Assembly (NCBI GenBank): GCA_965602225.1
Contig: CBFCYE010000008.1
Span: 47,194 to 111,193 of the forward strand
Reading direction: 5' to 3'
Length of the DNA stretch: 64,000 nt
Origin: Tenderia sp965602225
Lineage (GTDB): Bacteria; Pseudomonadota; Gammaproteobacteria; Tenderiales; Tenderiaceae
The position numbers and the translations under genes were made by a program. The notes beneath the pieces were generated by a model. It saw only the letters and a program-made list of their open reading frames with translations, was not told the origin of the DNA and made no database searches. Shown piece after piece: positions 27,086-36,144 of this stretch. Positions within the stretch are counted from its first letter, which is position 1. Every line of letters begins with the position of its first letter.

Positions 27086-27288
27086 GATTCACCCAAACAA
27101 ACCCTAACTACCTGTAAACATCGGCCTTGCTTGATTTTTATTGAGTCTAAAAGCCAGCGCACGAAAGGATTGGGGTAAGTACAGGAACCCTATGGAAACT
27201 ACGTATAACAGCAGCTAAACAGGGTTGAGAAGGGGTGTTACGGCAAAATAGAGATGGAACTACAACTTAAGCGAAAACAGCGTTTCGT

Positions 27289-27597
27289 TTATTCCACAGT
27301 CCAGCCATCACCGTAGTTATGAGTAATTTCATCCCCTGGGCTAATGTCTTGTAGCGCCACTACGGTTAGATCATCGTAATAACAGGCATTGGGTTTAGGG
27401 CAATGATTAATGAATTTCAGCGGCCCATCAACCTTATAGCCCTCATTTTCAGTGACCCACAGCACATGCGGGCCATCTTTCTTCGCGGGCTTTGGCTTGA
27501 TGGCACCAATCACTTCACCCTGACGAATCTCATTCTTGGCAAACAGGCCCATGCCATGAATATGGCTTTGTTTGACTTCAACTTTTTTGACCATCAC
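27289..27597 (-). CDS. Small SET-domain protein (putative protein-lysine methyltransferase)
   Basis: The 102-aa protein is a minimal SET fold. It has HGMGLFAKNEIRQGEVIG at the N-terminus, the SAM/pseudoknot motif FINHCPKPNACYYDD (NH-C as in NHS/NHC motifs), and GDEITHNYG at the C-terminus with the catalytic Tyr. Bacterial SET proteins of this size methylate ribosomal or other lysines, but the substrate here is unknown. It is a single gene just beyond the tRNA-Met terminator. Confidence 0.82.
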   Translation of the reverse strand: MMVKKVEVKQSHIHGMGLFAKNEIRQGEVIGAIKPKPAKKDGPHVLWVTENEGYKVDGPLKFINHCPKPNACYYDDLTVVALQDISPGDEITHNYGDGWTVE

Positions 27598-27716
27598 AAC
27601 ACCTTTTCAGCACGTTTGGATTTAAACAGACAACAGACTAACCAACAAACAACCTGAACTGCAAATCTAAGCAGAAGAATCAGAGTGGCCGCCGAACGCA
27701 CAGAAAGTTCACAAAC

Positions 27717-27747
27717 AAAAAAGGCTTAGCCGAAGCTAAGCCTTTTT
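27717..27747 (-). terminator. Terminator after tRNA-Met
   Basis: A GGCTTAGC / GCTAAGCC stem with a CGAA tetraloop and flanking A and T runs. In the leftward direction it lies 8 nt after the 3' end of tRNA-Met and closes the pth-ychF-tRNA unit. Confidence 0.9.
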
Positions 27748-27754
27748 AGGAATA

Positions 27755-27831
27755 TGGTGGCTACACCGGGATTCGAACCTGGGACCCCATCATTATGAGT
27801 GATGTGCTCTAACCAGCTGAGCTATGTAGCC
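27755..27831 (-). tRNA. tRNA-Met (CAT), elongator
   Basis: Read leftward, the 77-nt cloverleaf has acceptor GGCTACA/TGTAGCC with encoded ACCA, D-arm GCTC...GAGC, anticodon stem CATCA/TGATG with loop CTCATAA (anticodon CAT), variable GGGTC, and T-arm CCAGG-TTCGAAT-CCCGG. It closely resembles E. coli elongator tRNA-Met rather than initiator or Ile2. Confidence 0.95.
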
Positions 27832-27918
27832 ATTCTCGTTGGACATAAACTGCCCAGGACAAGGAGTGCGAATTTTCCGGGTTTAGAGCCCTATTGTCAA
27901 GATCTTGTGGAAAATGAC

Positions 27919-29010
27919 CTAAACATTAAAGCGAAAGTGAACCACATCGCCATCTTGAACAATGTATTCTTTACCCTCAAGCCGCCATTTACCCGCATCT
28001 TTAGCACCCGCCTCACCATTTCCAGCAATAAAGTCTTCATAGGCGATAACTTCAGCACGAATAAAACCTTTCTCGAAATCGGTGTGAATGACACCAGCCG
28101 CCTGCGGTGCTGTGGCACCTACTTTTACTGTCCAGGCGCGTACCTCTTTTACGCCCGCAGTGAAATAAGTCTGCAGACCTAGCAATTCATAACCGGCACG
28201 GATAACACGGTTCAGGCCAGGCTCTTCAAGACCCATTTCAGCCAGAAACATCTCTTTTTCTTCATCGTCCAGCTCGATCAGTTCAGACTCGATAGCGGCG
28301 CAAACCGGCACCACAGCCGAACCTTCAGTCGCCGCCAGCGCCTTGACCTGATCCAGATAGGGGTTGTTTTCAAAACCACCCTCGGCAACATTGGCGATAT
28401 ACATATTTGGTTTAATGGTCAGCAAGTGCATATCGTAGAGCAGATCAAGCTGATCCGCATCAAGCCCCATACTACGTACCGGCTTACCCTCATCCAGCAC
28501 TAGCTTGACCTGCTCACACAGAGCTATCTGAGCAACAGCATCCTTACTACCGCCCTTAGCGACACGCGACTGACGCTGAATAGTCTTGTCGACGGTTTCC
28601 ATGTCAGCCAGACACAACTCAGTATTGATTACCTCGATATCATCCAGAGGACTGATCTTGCCTGCCACATGAACAACATTCTCATCATCAAAACAGCGCA
28701 CTACATGGGCGATGGCATCGGTCTCGCGAATATTGGCCAGGAACTTATTACCCAAACCCTCGCCCTTGGAAGCACCCGCCACCAAACCAGCGATATCGAC
28801 AAACTCCATGGTAGTAGGTAAAACACGCTCAGGCTGAACGATCTCGGCCAGTTTGTCCTGACGTGAATCGGGAATTGGCACCACACCGACATTGGGTTCA
28901 ATGGTGCAAAAGGGATAGTTGGCCGCCTCGATGCCTGCTTTAGTCAAAGCATTGAAGAGCGTGGACTTACCCACATTCGGCAGACCGACGATTCCACATT
29001 TGATTCCCAT
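27919..29010 (-). CDS. ychF: Redox-regulated ATPase YchF (OLA1 family)
   Basis: The 363-aa Obg-family P-loop protein prefers ATP. The P-loop is GLPNVGKST (near 9-17), followed by DIAGLVAGASKGEGLGNKFL and a C-terminal TGS domain ending VQDGDVVHFRFNV. It binds ribosomes and is linked to translation fidelity and oxidative stress. It starts 14 bp after pth, the conserved partner gene, and AGGAA precedes the ATG. Confidence 0.96.
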   Translation of the reverse strand: MGIKCGIVGLPNVGKSTLFNALTKAGIEAANYPFCTIEPNVGVVPIPDSRQDKLAEIVQPERVLPTTMEFVDIAGLVAGASKGEGLGNKFLANIRETDAIAHVVRCFDDENVVHVAGKISPLDDIEVINTELCLADMETVDKTIQRQSRVAKGGSKDAVAQIALCEQVKLVLDEGKPVRSMGLDADQLDLLYDMHLLTIKPNMYIANVAEGGFENNPYLDQVKALAATEGSAVVPVCAAIESELIELDDEEKEMFLAEMGLEEPGLNRVIRAGYELLGLQTYFTAGVKEVRAWTVKVGATAPQAAGVIHTDFEKGFIRAEVIAYEDFIAGNGEAGAKDAGKWRLEGKEYIVQDGDVVHFRFNV

Positions 29011-29024
29011 AACGCTATTCCTAT

Positions 29025-29606
29025 CTATTTCTGTGTATGCAGCTCGTTCATGGCCTTTTGAAATTCGCCACTCACCACCTGCGGCAAGACCGCCAAGGCC
29101 CTGTCAATTGATTCATCTATTGCACGCTGCTCTTTAGCACCGGCACGACTAAGGACGAAATCGCTCACCTGACTACTGTTGCCAGGACGACCAATACCGA
29201 TACGCAGCCGCATAAAATCTTTGCCTCCCATTTGGGCGACGATATCCCGCAGGCCATTGTGACCACCATGACCACCGCCCAGCTTCAAGCGGGCAGTGCC
29301 GGGCTCAAGATCCAACTCATCGTGAACGACGAGAATATTCTCCAACGGGATTTTGTAAAACCGCGCCAACGCGGCCACTGACTGGCCACTGCGGTTCATG
29401 AAGGTATTTGGTTTGAGTAACCAGACCTGCTTAGCACCAATTTGCACCTTGGCGATCTCAGCGTGAAACTTGTTCTCTAGGCGAAACTGCTCACCCTGCT
29501 GCCGAGCTACCTGCTCTACAAACCAAAAACCGGCGTTGTGCCGCGTCTCTTCATACTGTGCCCCGGGGTTTCCCAGACCTACAATCAAAGCGACAACAGC
29601 AGACAA
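29025..29606 (-). CDS. pth: Peptidyl-tRNA hydrolase
   Basis: The 193-aa enzyme recycles peptidyl-tRNA released from ribosomes. It has GLGNPGAQYEETRHNAGF with the catalytic His, FMNRSGQSV, and GHGGHNGLRDI. It starts at TTG 29606, supported by GAAGGAGA 6 nt upstream. It lies between rplY and ychF, a widely conserved order. Confidence 0.96.
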   Translation of the reverse strand: MSAVVALIVGLGNPGAQYEETRHNAGFWFVEQVARQQGEQFRLENKFHAEIAKVQIGAKQVWLLKPNTFMNRSGQSVAALARFYKIPLENILVVHDELDLEPGTARLKLGGGHGGHNGLRDIVAQMGGKDFMRLRIGIGRPGNSSQVSDFVLSRAGAKEQRAIDESIDRALAVLPQVVSGEFQKAMNELHTQK

Positions 29607-29639
29607 CGCCGGTCTCCTTCAGCTCTATTGAACTAGAGC

Positions 29640-30293
29640 TTATTCAGCAGCAGCTTCACCTTCGTCAGTAGCTACTTCACCCTCTTCCTCTTCTTCTTCA
29701 GTCGCTGCACCACCACGAGTCAGAACAACAGACGCGACAGACTGGTCATGCCCTTCACCGTGACTCAGCTCAAGGATTTCTACGCCCTCAGGCAGCTTGA
29801 TGTCTGACAGATGTACAGTTTCACCCACTTCCAGCTTAGAGACGTCAGCTTCAAGGTACTCAGGCAGCTTGCCAGCAGGACAACTCACTTCAACCGTAGT
29901 CATCTGATGCGTAACGATACCGCCAGCCTTAACGCCAGGCGCAACATCTCCACCAATACAGTGCACAGGTACGTGAACCTTGATGACAGAGCTCGCATCA
30001 ACACGCAGGAAATCCATGTGCATGATGATTGGCTTGTAAGGGTGCCACTGCATATCTTTCAATATGGCCTTTTCAACCTTACCCGCAACATTCACATCCA
30101 GGATGTGAGAAAAGAAGGCCTCATGCTCAACATGTTGCAGCATAGTGTTCTGCGACAGGCTAATGCTTTGAGCATCTTTATTACTACCATAAACAACGGC
30201 TGGAAACTGACCCGTACGACGTAGGCGGCGGCTCGCTCCTTTCCCCTCGTCAGCACGCGGTTTGGCATCAACCACAAAATTTTCAACACTCAT
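29640..30293 (-). CDS. rplY: 50S ribosomal protein L25 (long Ctc/TL5 form)
   Basis: The 217-aa protein has an N-terminal L25 5S-rRNA-binding domain (about 1-95, RRTGQFPAVVYG) and a C-terminal CTC/TL5 beta domain (about 96-190). It ends in a very acidic tail (EEEEEEGEVATDEGEAAAE). It binds 5S rRNA in the large subunit. It is transcribed with prs and pth. Confidence 0.95.
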   Translation of the reverse strand: MSVENFVVDAKPRADEGKGASRRLRRTGQFPAVVYGSNKDAQSISLSQNTMLQHVEHEAFFSHILDVNVAGKVEKAILKDMQWHPYKPIIMHMDFLRVDASSVIKVHVPVHCIGGDVAPGVKAGGIVTHQMTTVEVSCPAGKLPEYLEADVSKLEVGETVHLSDIKLPEGVEILELSHGEGHDQSVASVVLTRGGAATEEEEEEGEVATDEGEAAAE

Positions 30294-30331
30294 TTTTCTA
30301 TCTCTCTATTACCGTTAATTTAACGCCTCAC

Positions 30332-30372
30332 CCGCGACCAGGTTTGGCTTGGTTCGCGGCCCTGAAATCAGG
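30332..30372. other. Intercistronic hairpins between prs and rplY
   Basis: Two foldable segments lie in the 91-bp prs-rplY gap: CCGCGACCA / TGGTTCGCGG (30332-30340 and 30350-30359, one bulge) and CCTGA-AA-TCAGG (30361-30372). Neither has a T tract, so mRNA processing or attenuation is more likely than full termination. Confidence 0.4.
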
Positions 30373-30384
30373 ACCACAAATTCT

Positions 30385-31341
30385 TTACTCCACAAACAAC
30401 GAGCTAACAGACTCTTCGTTGCTGATGCGGCGAATGGTTTCAGCCAACAGTTCCGCCAGACTCAGCTGACGAATCTTGCTACAAGCCTGAGCTTCGGCAG
30501 TCAGCGGAATAGTGTCGGTAACCACCAACTCATCCAGCTGTGAATTCTCAATATTGCTAACCGCAGGACCAGACAGTACCGGATGGGTACAGTAGGCCAC
30601 TACTTTGGTAGCGCCGCGCTCTTTCAATGCATCGGCGGCCTTACACAGGGTGCCAGCGGTATCAACCAGATCATCCACCAACACACAGATACGACCGTCG
30701 ACATCACCGATGATGTTCATGACTTTCGCCTCATTGGCCTTGGGGCGACGTTTATCGATGATCGCCAGATCGGCATCATCCAGCAACTTAGCCAGGGCAC
30801 GGGCACGCACAACACCACCAACATCCGGCGAGACCACTACCATGTTGTCGCCAGTATTGTGACGCCAGATATCACCCAACAGAATCGGCGAGGCGTAGAT
30901 ATTGTCCACCGGCAGATCAAAAAAGCCCTGAATCTGGTCGGCATGCAGGTCAACCGTCAAGACACGATCGGCACCACTGACCGTAATCATGTCAGCGACC
31001 ACGCGAGCTGAGATCGGCACACGCACCGAGCGGGAACGTCGATCCTGGCGCGAATAACCAAAATAAGGGATAACAGCGGTAATGCGACCGGCCGAGGCAC
31101 GACGCATGGCGTCAATCATGACGCACAACTCCATCAGATTATCGTTGGTAGGGGCGCAGGTAGACTGGACAATAAAAACGTCGCGGCCGCGAATATTTTC
31201 CATCACTTCAACCATGACTTCGCCATCGCTAAAGCGACCGACAACAGCCTTGCCGAGTGAGGTTTCCAGATATTTGACCACCGCTTGGGCGAGCAGGGGG
31301 TTGGCGTTGCCAGTGAACACCATCATCCTGTTATCGGACAC
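30385..31341 (-). CDS. prs: Ribose-phosphate pyrophosphokinase (PRPP synthetase)
   Basis: The 318-aa enzyme makes PRPP from ribose 5-phosphate and ATP for purine, pyrimidine, His, Trp and NAD synthesis. It has FSDGEVMVEVMENIRGRDVFIVQST, YFGYSRQDRR, VDLHADQIQGFFD and the PRPP loop VLVDDLVDTAGT. The open frame runs on upstream through tRNA-Gln, but the true start is GTG 31341, which has AGAGAGG about 8 nt upstream and matches the length of E. coli Prs. Confidence 0.96.
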   Translation of the reverse strand: MSDNRMMVFTGNANPLLAQAVVKYLETSLGKAVVGRFSDGEVMVEVMENIRGRDVFIVQSTCAPTNDNLMELCVMIDAMRRASAGRITAVIPYFGYSRQDRRSRSVRVPISARVVADMITVSGADRVLTVDLHADQIQGFFDLPVDNIYASPILLGDIWRHNTGDNMVVVSPDVGGVVRARALAKLLDDADLAIIDKRRPKANEAKVMNIIGDVDGRICVLVDDLVDTAGTLCKAADALKERGATKVVAYCTHPVLSGPAVSNIENSQLDELVVTDTIPLTAEAQACSKIRQLSLAELLAETIRRISNEESVSSLFVE

Positions 31342-31381
31342 GGATTTAACCTCTCTTGCTCTTTTGCTCACTGGAAAAATA

Positions 31382-31456
31382 TGGCTGGGGTGCCAGGATT
31401 CGAACCTGGGTATGCAAGGATCAAAACCTTGTGCCTTACCACTTGGCGACACCCCA
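31382..31456 (-). tRNA. tRNA-Gln (TTG)
   Basis: The 75-nt leftward cloverleaf has acceptor TGGGGTG/CACCCCA with encoded GCCA, anticodon stem CAAGG/CCTTG with loop TTTTGAT (anticodon TTG), and T-arm CCAGG-TTCGAAT-CCTGG. The 5' end is only 4 nt after the ispE stop codon and the 3' end 40 nt before prs, so it must be cut out of a polycistronic transcript. This order is common in gammaproteobacteria. Confidence 0.95.
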
Positions 31457-31460
31457 ATAT

Positions 31461-32327
31461 TTAAACTGTTCTCTCGTCTGAATGCGTCTCCAGGGCCAGC
31501 CGATCCAACAGTGGAGATCGATTTAAACCCTTGGCAACAAAACCAGACCATTCGGCCGGCAACTGCTGCAATACGCGGTACGCATCCGCCTTGTCAGCAA
31601 ACGGGGCAAACACACATGCTCCGGTGCCACTCATTCGGGGCTGGCTATATTGAGACAACCAATTCATGGCCTTATCTACATCAGGATAGTGCTTTCGCAC
31701 CACCTCTTCGCAGACATTTTGACCTTGCCCTTCGAGAAAGGCAGGCATTTTGAGGCTTTGTGCGTCCCGTGTCAATTCCGGGATGGCAAAAACTTCTGCC
31801 GTGGAGACATGACAAGGCGGCACCAGCACCACAAACCAGGGCTCATCCAGCTCAATCGGCTGTAGATTCTCGCCCACGCCCTCGGCCCAGGCGGCATGAC
31901 CACGAACAAACACCGGCACATCGGCACCCAACTTCAAACCTAATTCAGCAAGCTGGTCAACCGACAGGCCCAGACCCCACAGCTGATTCAAGGCCACCAA
32001 CGTGGTCGCAGCATCAGAACTACCACCGCCAAGACCGCCACCCATGGGCAGCTGTTTGTTGATGCGAATATCCACACCCAAGGGCGTAGCCGTTAACTGC
32101 TGCAGACTGCGGGCAGCACGAACAGTCAGATCATCGATCTCAGCCACACCATCAACCTCGGTCAAACGCCGGATCACGCCATCTTCACGGACAGCAAAAC
32201 CGAGCTCATCACAACAATCAACAAACTGAAACACCGTCTGCAGTAAATGATAACCATCGGCACGCCGGCCCGTGATATGCAAAAACAGATTGATCTTGGC
32301 CGGAGCTGGCCACAACATTGTTGACAT
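31461..32327 (-). CDS. ispE: 4-diphosphocytidyl-2-C-methyl-D-erythritol kinase
   Basis: The 288-aa GHMP kinase of the MEP isoprenoid pathway has PAPAKINLFLHITGRRADGYH at the N-terminus, the GHMP loop PMGGGLGGGSSDAA, and a C-terminal GTGACVF. ATG 32327 overlaps the lolB stop by one base (TGATG), indicating translational coupling; a TTG one codon earlier is less likely. Confidence 0.95.
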   Translation of the reverse strand: MSTMLWPAPAKINLFLHITGRRADGYHLLQTVFQFVDCCDELGFAVREDGVIRRLTEVDGVAEIDDLTVRAARSLQQLTATPLGVDIRINKQLPMGGGLGGGSSDAATTLVALNQLWGLGLSVDQLAELGLKLGADVPVFVRGHAAWAEGVGENLQPIELDEPWFVVLVPPCHVSTAEVFAIPELTRDAQSLKMPAFLEGQGQNVCEEVVRKHYPDVDKAMNWLSQYSQPRMSGTGACVFAPFADKADAYRVLQQLPAEWSGFVAKGLNRSPLLDRLALETHSDERTV

Positions 32328-32983
32328 CAAACCTCCGCCTCAAGCCGTGGAGCAGGCAATTGCCAGCTATCAATCACCAACCTGGCCCGCAACTGAGGGT
32401 TTTCCAGCTCCAGCTTACGCGGCAACTCAAGCCCATCAACATCGAGGTAATCGCGATAACGCACCTGCCAGCCAGACTGCTGCAGCGACTGCAGACGACC
32501 AACCTCATTAAAGGCAGATTGACCTACGACCGAACCAGGCACTGGCATCCCCAACAACCAATACTTGAGTCCTTGCACCGGCATAGACCAACCCAGCTGC
32601 TGCTGCATCAGGGCCTCGGCCGAATTTGCCGTCAAGGCTGAATGCTCAGCCATTTCGATGACCGCGTAACCATCATGGCCAGACAGGCGCGCCGCCCCCT
32701 GACCAAAGGCACCCGATAACTGAATGTCATAACTATCACCATCTTGTTGCCAGCGTAGTGACGCACTCCAGCTTTCATCATTGGCATCCTTGATCGCCAG
32801 GCGGCCACTGAATGACCATCGCTGCAATTGCGCCAACTGCTGTTGGCGCTCAGGCCAGTCAAGCTGCGGCATCAAGCCGACCCGTGGCGCGGTGGCACAA
32901 CCACTCAAACCAAACAGAACCGCACTAACAAAAAAAACACCCAGGGCCTTACGGCTCTGGGTGATTGAGAAAAACTGCCGCAT
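32327..32983 (-). CDS. lolB: Outer membrane lipoprotein-insertion receptor LolB
   Basis: The 218-aa lipoprotein has signal peptide and lipobox FGLSGC (Cys near 29). It receives lipoproteins from LolA and inserts them in the outer membrane. WSFSGRLAIKD and the half-barrel pattern match the family. It overlaps both neighbours by single bases (TAATG with the TPR gene, TGATG with ispE), a tightly coupled operon. Confidence 0.93.
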   Translation of the reverse strand: MRQFFSITQSRKALGVFFVSAVLFGLSGCATAPRVGLMPQLDWPERQQQLAQLQRWSFSGRLAIKDANDESWSASLRWQQDGDSYDIQLSGAFGQGAARLSGHDGYAVIEMAEHSALTANSAEALMQQQLGWSMPVQGLKYWLLGMPVPGSVVGQSAFNEVGRLQSLQQSGWQVRYRDYLDVDGLELPRKLELENPQLRARLVIDSWQLPAPRLEAEV

Positions 32984-34707
32984 TATCGTTCTAACCGTTT
33001 AATAGTATCCAGCAAGGCACTGCTCTCAGGCGACTGCTGCAAGGCTTTTTGCCAGATATCACGTGCCGCGTCCTTATCACCCTTAACCCACAACACCTCA
33101 CCCAGGTGTGCCGCGACCTCAGAATCAGGACTGGCCTGCATCGCCTTTCTGAGATAAGACAAGGCCTCATCCAGCTTACCCTGGCGATACAACACCCAGC
33201 CCATGCTATCCATGATGTAAAAACTTTCCGGCCTCAGCTCCATGGCGCGCTTTACGTAGGCATAGGCCTCATCCAGCCGATTGGTACGATCAGCCAGGGT
33301 ATAACCCAGCGAGTTGAGGGCATCAACATGATCCGGCTCACGCTCCAACACCGACAACAGGTCGCGTTCAAGCAAATCAATACGCCCCAACCTTTCAGCC
33401 ACCATGGCCCGCGCATACAGCAACTCTGTATTTTCAGGCGTATCGATCAAGGCATGATCATAAACTGCCATCGCCTCATCAAAATGGCCTACATCACGCA
33501 GAATCTCCCCTTCCGCCAAAAACAGCCTTAACTTCTGCCCCGGACTGCGCGCCTGGGCCGCATGCAGATGAGCACGAGCGGCATCAACATCACCCTCGCG
33601 GGCATACAACAAGGCACTACGAACCTGGGCATTAAGATAGTTTTCACCACGACTAACCGTGCTATACCAGCGAATTGCGCGAGAATAATTTTCTTTAATC
33701 TCGTCTATGCGCCCCAGGTAATAACCGGATTCATCCAGTCGCACGGCCCGGTCATTCAGATTCAGAAAATAACCTCGCGCCTCATCGACCTCTTCAATCC
33801 GCAAGGCCACCAGACCGGCAGCAAATAAAACATCGTTATTTTCCGAGTCAGCCTTCAACACCTTGCGAAACTGTACCAGCGCCTCTTCTGGCCGACCGAT
33901 ATCAACCAGCATCCGGCCATAGGCAACCCGCAGCTCCATATCCTTGTCATTGCGCTCAACAACCTGACCCAAATATTCCAGCGCTGCCAATTCACGATTA
34001 CTGGCCTGCATCACCCGGGTACGCAGGATTACCGCTTTCGACCAGTCAGGCTTTTTCTGCAATAAGGCATCAACGGTCTGCTCAGACTTATCCAGCTTAC
34101 CTGCTCGCAATGCCAGCTGAGCATAGGCATACAACCCTGCATTGTCATTGGGGTGCCTATCGACAAAGCGCTGCATCACATTCAAGGCACCATCCTTATC
34201 CTGCTCGCGTCCCAACAGACGCATCATCATCAGGTGACGTGCCTTCTCATCCTCAGCCGACTGCTGCACCACCTGTTCCAGCGATTCCAGTGCGGCATCA
34301 TAATCGCCCGCCTTAACCAGCAAGGTCGTCAAAATCTGACCCGCACCGACATTAGTCGGGTCAAGCTTAGTCAGCAGCTTGGCCAGTTCCAGCGCCACCT
34401 GATATTCACGCGCAAACACAGCAATCCGGGTAGCCCGTTCAACCAAACGTGGATCCTGAGTCTGTTTTGCCAGGCGCGCATAATATTCAACGGCGGTCGG
34501 ATACTGGGCTCGCTGCAAGGCAATCTCGGCAACAAACAAATCATTGAGCAACTCTGGCGTCAGCTCGACACCAGGCAAAACCGGCCCCGCCGACAGCAGC
34601 TGAGCGGCCTCATCCGCGTCCATCTTGGCCGACTGTGGTGTCATGGCACAGCCCGAAAGGATTGAAATCGCTAACAAAGATCCAAAAAATAAATTAACAG
34701 GCTTCAT
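32983..34707 (-). CDS. TPR-repeat lipoprotein
   Basis: The 574-aa protein has a lipoprotein signal (lipobox ILSGC near residue 20) and about a dozen tetratricopeptide repeats from about 55 to the end. Repeats are clearest near the C-terminus (ALNSLGYTLADRTNRLDEAYAYVKRAMELRP and the next two). It is a scaffold protein anchored in the envelope; this family sits upstream of lolB in many gammaproteobacteria. ATG 34707 is preferred over one four codons upstream because GGAGG overlaps the earlier ATG. Confidence 0.88.
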   Translation of the reverse strand: MKPVNLFFGSLLAISILSGCAMTPQSAKMDADEAAQLLSAGPVLPGVELTPELLNDLFVAEIALQRAQYPTAVEYYARLAKQTQDPRLVERATRIAVFAREYQVALELAKLLTKLDPTNVGAGQILTTLLVKAGDYDAALESLEQVVQQSAEDEKARHLMMMRLLGREQDKDGALNVMQRFVDRHPNDNAGLYAYAQLALRAGKLDKSEQTVDALLQKKPDWSKAVILRTRVMQASNRELAALEYLGQVVERNDKDMELRVAYGRMLVDIGRPEEALVQFRKVLKADSENNDVLFAAGLVALRIEEVDEARGYFLNLNDRAVRLDESGYYLGRIDEIKENYSRAIRWYSTVSRGENYLNAQVRSALLYAREGDVDAARAHLHAAQARSPGQKLRLFLAEGEILRDVGHFDEAMAVYDHALIDTPENTELLYARAMVAERLGRIDLLERDLLSVLEREPDHVDALNSLGYTLADRTNRLDEAYAYVKRAMELRPESFYIMDSMGWVLYRQGKLDEALSYLRKAMQASPDSEVAAHLGEVLWVKGDKDAARDIWQKALQQSPESSALLDTIKRLER

Positions 34708-34882
34708 CCTGCCCTCCATCGCACGCCTCTCGACGGCGCTTAAAAATTGTATGCGGCTAGTCTAACCCGTTGTCGTCCCAGCCCAAAACATTCACTCTAA
34801 CTGCTTGCTATACTTGCCATTCTGGCGCATTTGCAGCAGAATCTCCCATCCATTTGATTCACTAATATGCAGTAAAGTTTCA

Positions 34883-36142
34883 ATGAGCCTGCTCGCAGTC
34901 GGAATAAATCACAAAACAGCACCGGTCGATATCAGGGAACGCGTCTCCTTCGCCCCTGAACGTCTGGCCGATGCCCTGCACGAACTTACCTCTACCAATA
35001 AGGTGAGCGAGGCCGCGATTCTATCGACCTGCAACCGCACCGAACTGGTCTGCTGCAGCGATGAAATCAATGGCAACACAGTTATCGACTGGTTTGAGCA
35101 CTACCATAAGCTCAAGCCCGAAGAAGTTCGCCCCTATATCTATGTCCACCCGGAACAGATGGCCGTACGCCACGTACTGCGTGTCGCCAGCGGCCTGGAC
35201 TCACTTATTTTGGGTGAACCTCAAATTTTGGGGCAGATCAAAGATGCCTACAGCAAGGCCGAACAGGCCGGCACTATCGGCAAGATGCTCAACAAACTGT
35301 TTCAACACACCTTCTCGGTGGCAAAACAGGTGCGTACCGACACAGCCATCGGTTCCAGCCCCGTATCAGTCGCCTTTGCTGCAGTCAGCCTGGCCAAGCA
35401 GATCTTCAGCAACATGGAAGATCACACCGCCCTACTGATTGGTGCGGGTGAAACCATCGAACTCACCGCCCGCCACCTCAAGGCAACAGGCATTGGCCGC
35501 ATAATCATCGCCAATCGCACGGTCGAAAAGGCCCACGCGGTTGCAGAAGAATTTGGTGGTTTCGCCATCGCTCTAAGCGAAATCCCAACCCATCTGGCCG
35601 AGGCTGATATCGTCATCTCCTCCACCGCTAGCCAACTGCCGATCCTGGGCAAAGGCGCGGTAGAAAGCGCCATCAAACAGCGCAAACACCGTCCCATGCT
35701 GATGATCGACATTGCTGTACCACGCGACATCGAACCTGAAGTCGGCGAAATGGAAGATGTTTACCTCTACACCGTCGATGACCTGAAAGAGATCATCGAA
35801 GAAGGCCTCAAGTCACGCCAGGAGGCCGCCGAACAGGCCGAAGAGATTATCGACACTCAGGTCAGCCATTTCATGGGCTGGCTGCAATCGCTGAACTCTG
35901 TCGACACCATTCGCCAGTTCCGCGATCACGCCACCGGCATCCGCGACGACGAGGTCGCCAAGGCCATGCAGATGCTCAGCAATGGCGCCAGCCCCGAAAA
36001 GGTATTACAGAAACTGGCCCACAACATGACCAACAAATTTACCCACGCCCCCAGCACCCAGATGCGTCAGGCCGGCTTCGAAGGCCGCAATGAACTCCTG
36101 GATGCAGCGCGCCTGCTCTTTCAACTCAAAAACGACCAATAA
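34883..36142 (+). CDS. hemA: Glutamyl-tRNA reductase
   Basis: A 419-aa NADPH-dependent enzyme that reduces Glu-tRNA to glutamate-1-semialdehyde, the first step of the C5 haem pathway. It has GINHKTAPVDIRERVSF, the catalytic Cys in LSTCNRTEL (near 50), LILGEPQILGQIKDAY, and the NADPH site LLIGAGETIELTARHL. The open frame extends 26 codons upstream, but MSLLAVGINHKTA at ATG 34883 is the family start. hemA-prfA-prmC is a conserved operon. It is divergent from the TPR-lolB-ispE operon. Confidence 0.96.
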   Translation: MSLLAVGINHKTAPVDIRERVSFAPERLADALHELTSTNKVSEAAILSTCNRTELVCCSDEINGNTVIDWFEHYHKLKPEEVRPYIYVHPEQMAVRHVLRVASGLDSLILGEPQILGQIKDAYSKAEQAGTIGKMLNKLFQHTFSVAKQVRTDTAIGSSPVSVAFAAVSLAKQIFSNMEDHTALLIGAGETIELTARHLKATGIGRIIIANRTVEKAHAVAEEFGGFAIALSEIPTHLAEADIVISSTASQLPILGKGAVESAIKQRKHRPMLMIDIAVPRDIEPEVGEMEDVYLYTVDDLKEIIEEGLKSRQEAAEQAEEIIDTQVSHFMGWLQSLNSVDTIRQFRDHATGIRDDEVAKAMQMLSNGASPEKVLQKLAHNMTNKFTHAPSTQMRQAGFEGRNELLDAARLLFQLKNDQ

Positions 36143-36144
36143 CT

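Noticed and set aside
31342..31551. N-terminal extension of prs through tRNA-Gln
   Set aside because: The extension is the antisense-free reading of the tRNA gene; GTG 31341 with a ribosome site matches the known Prs length.
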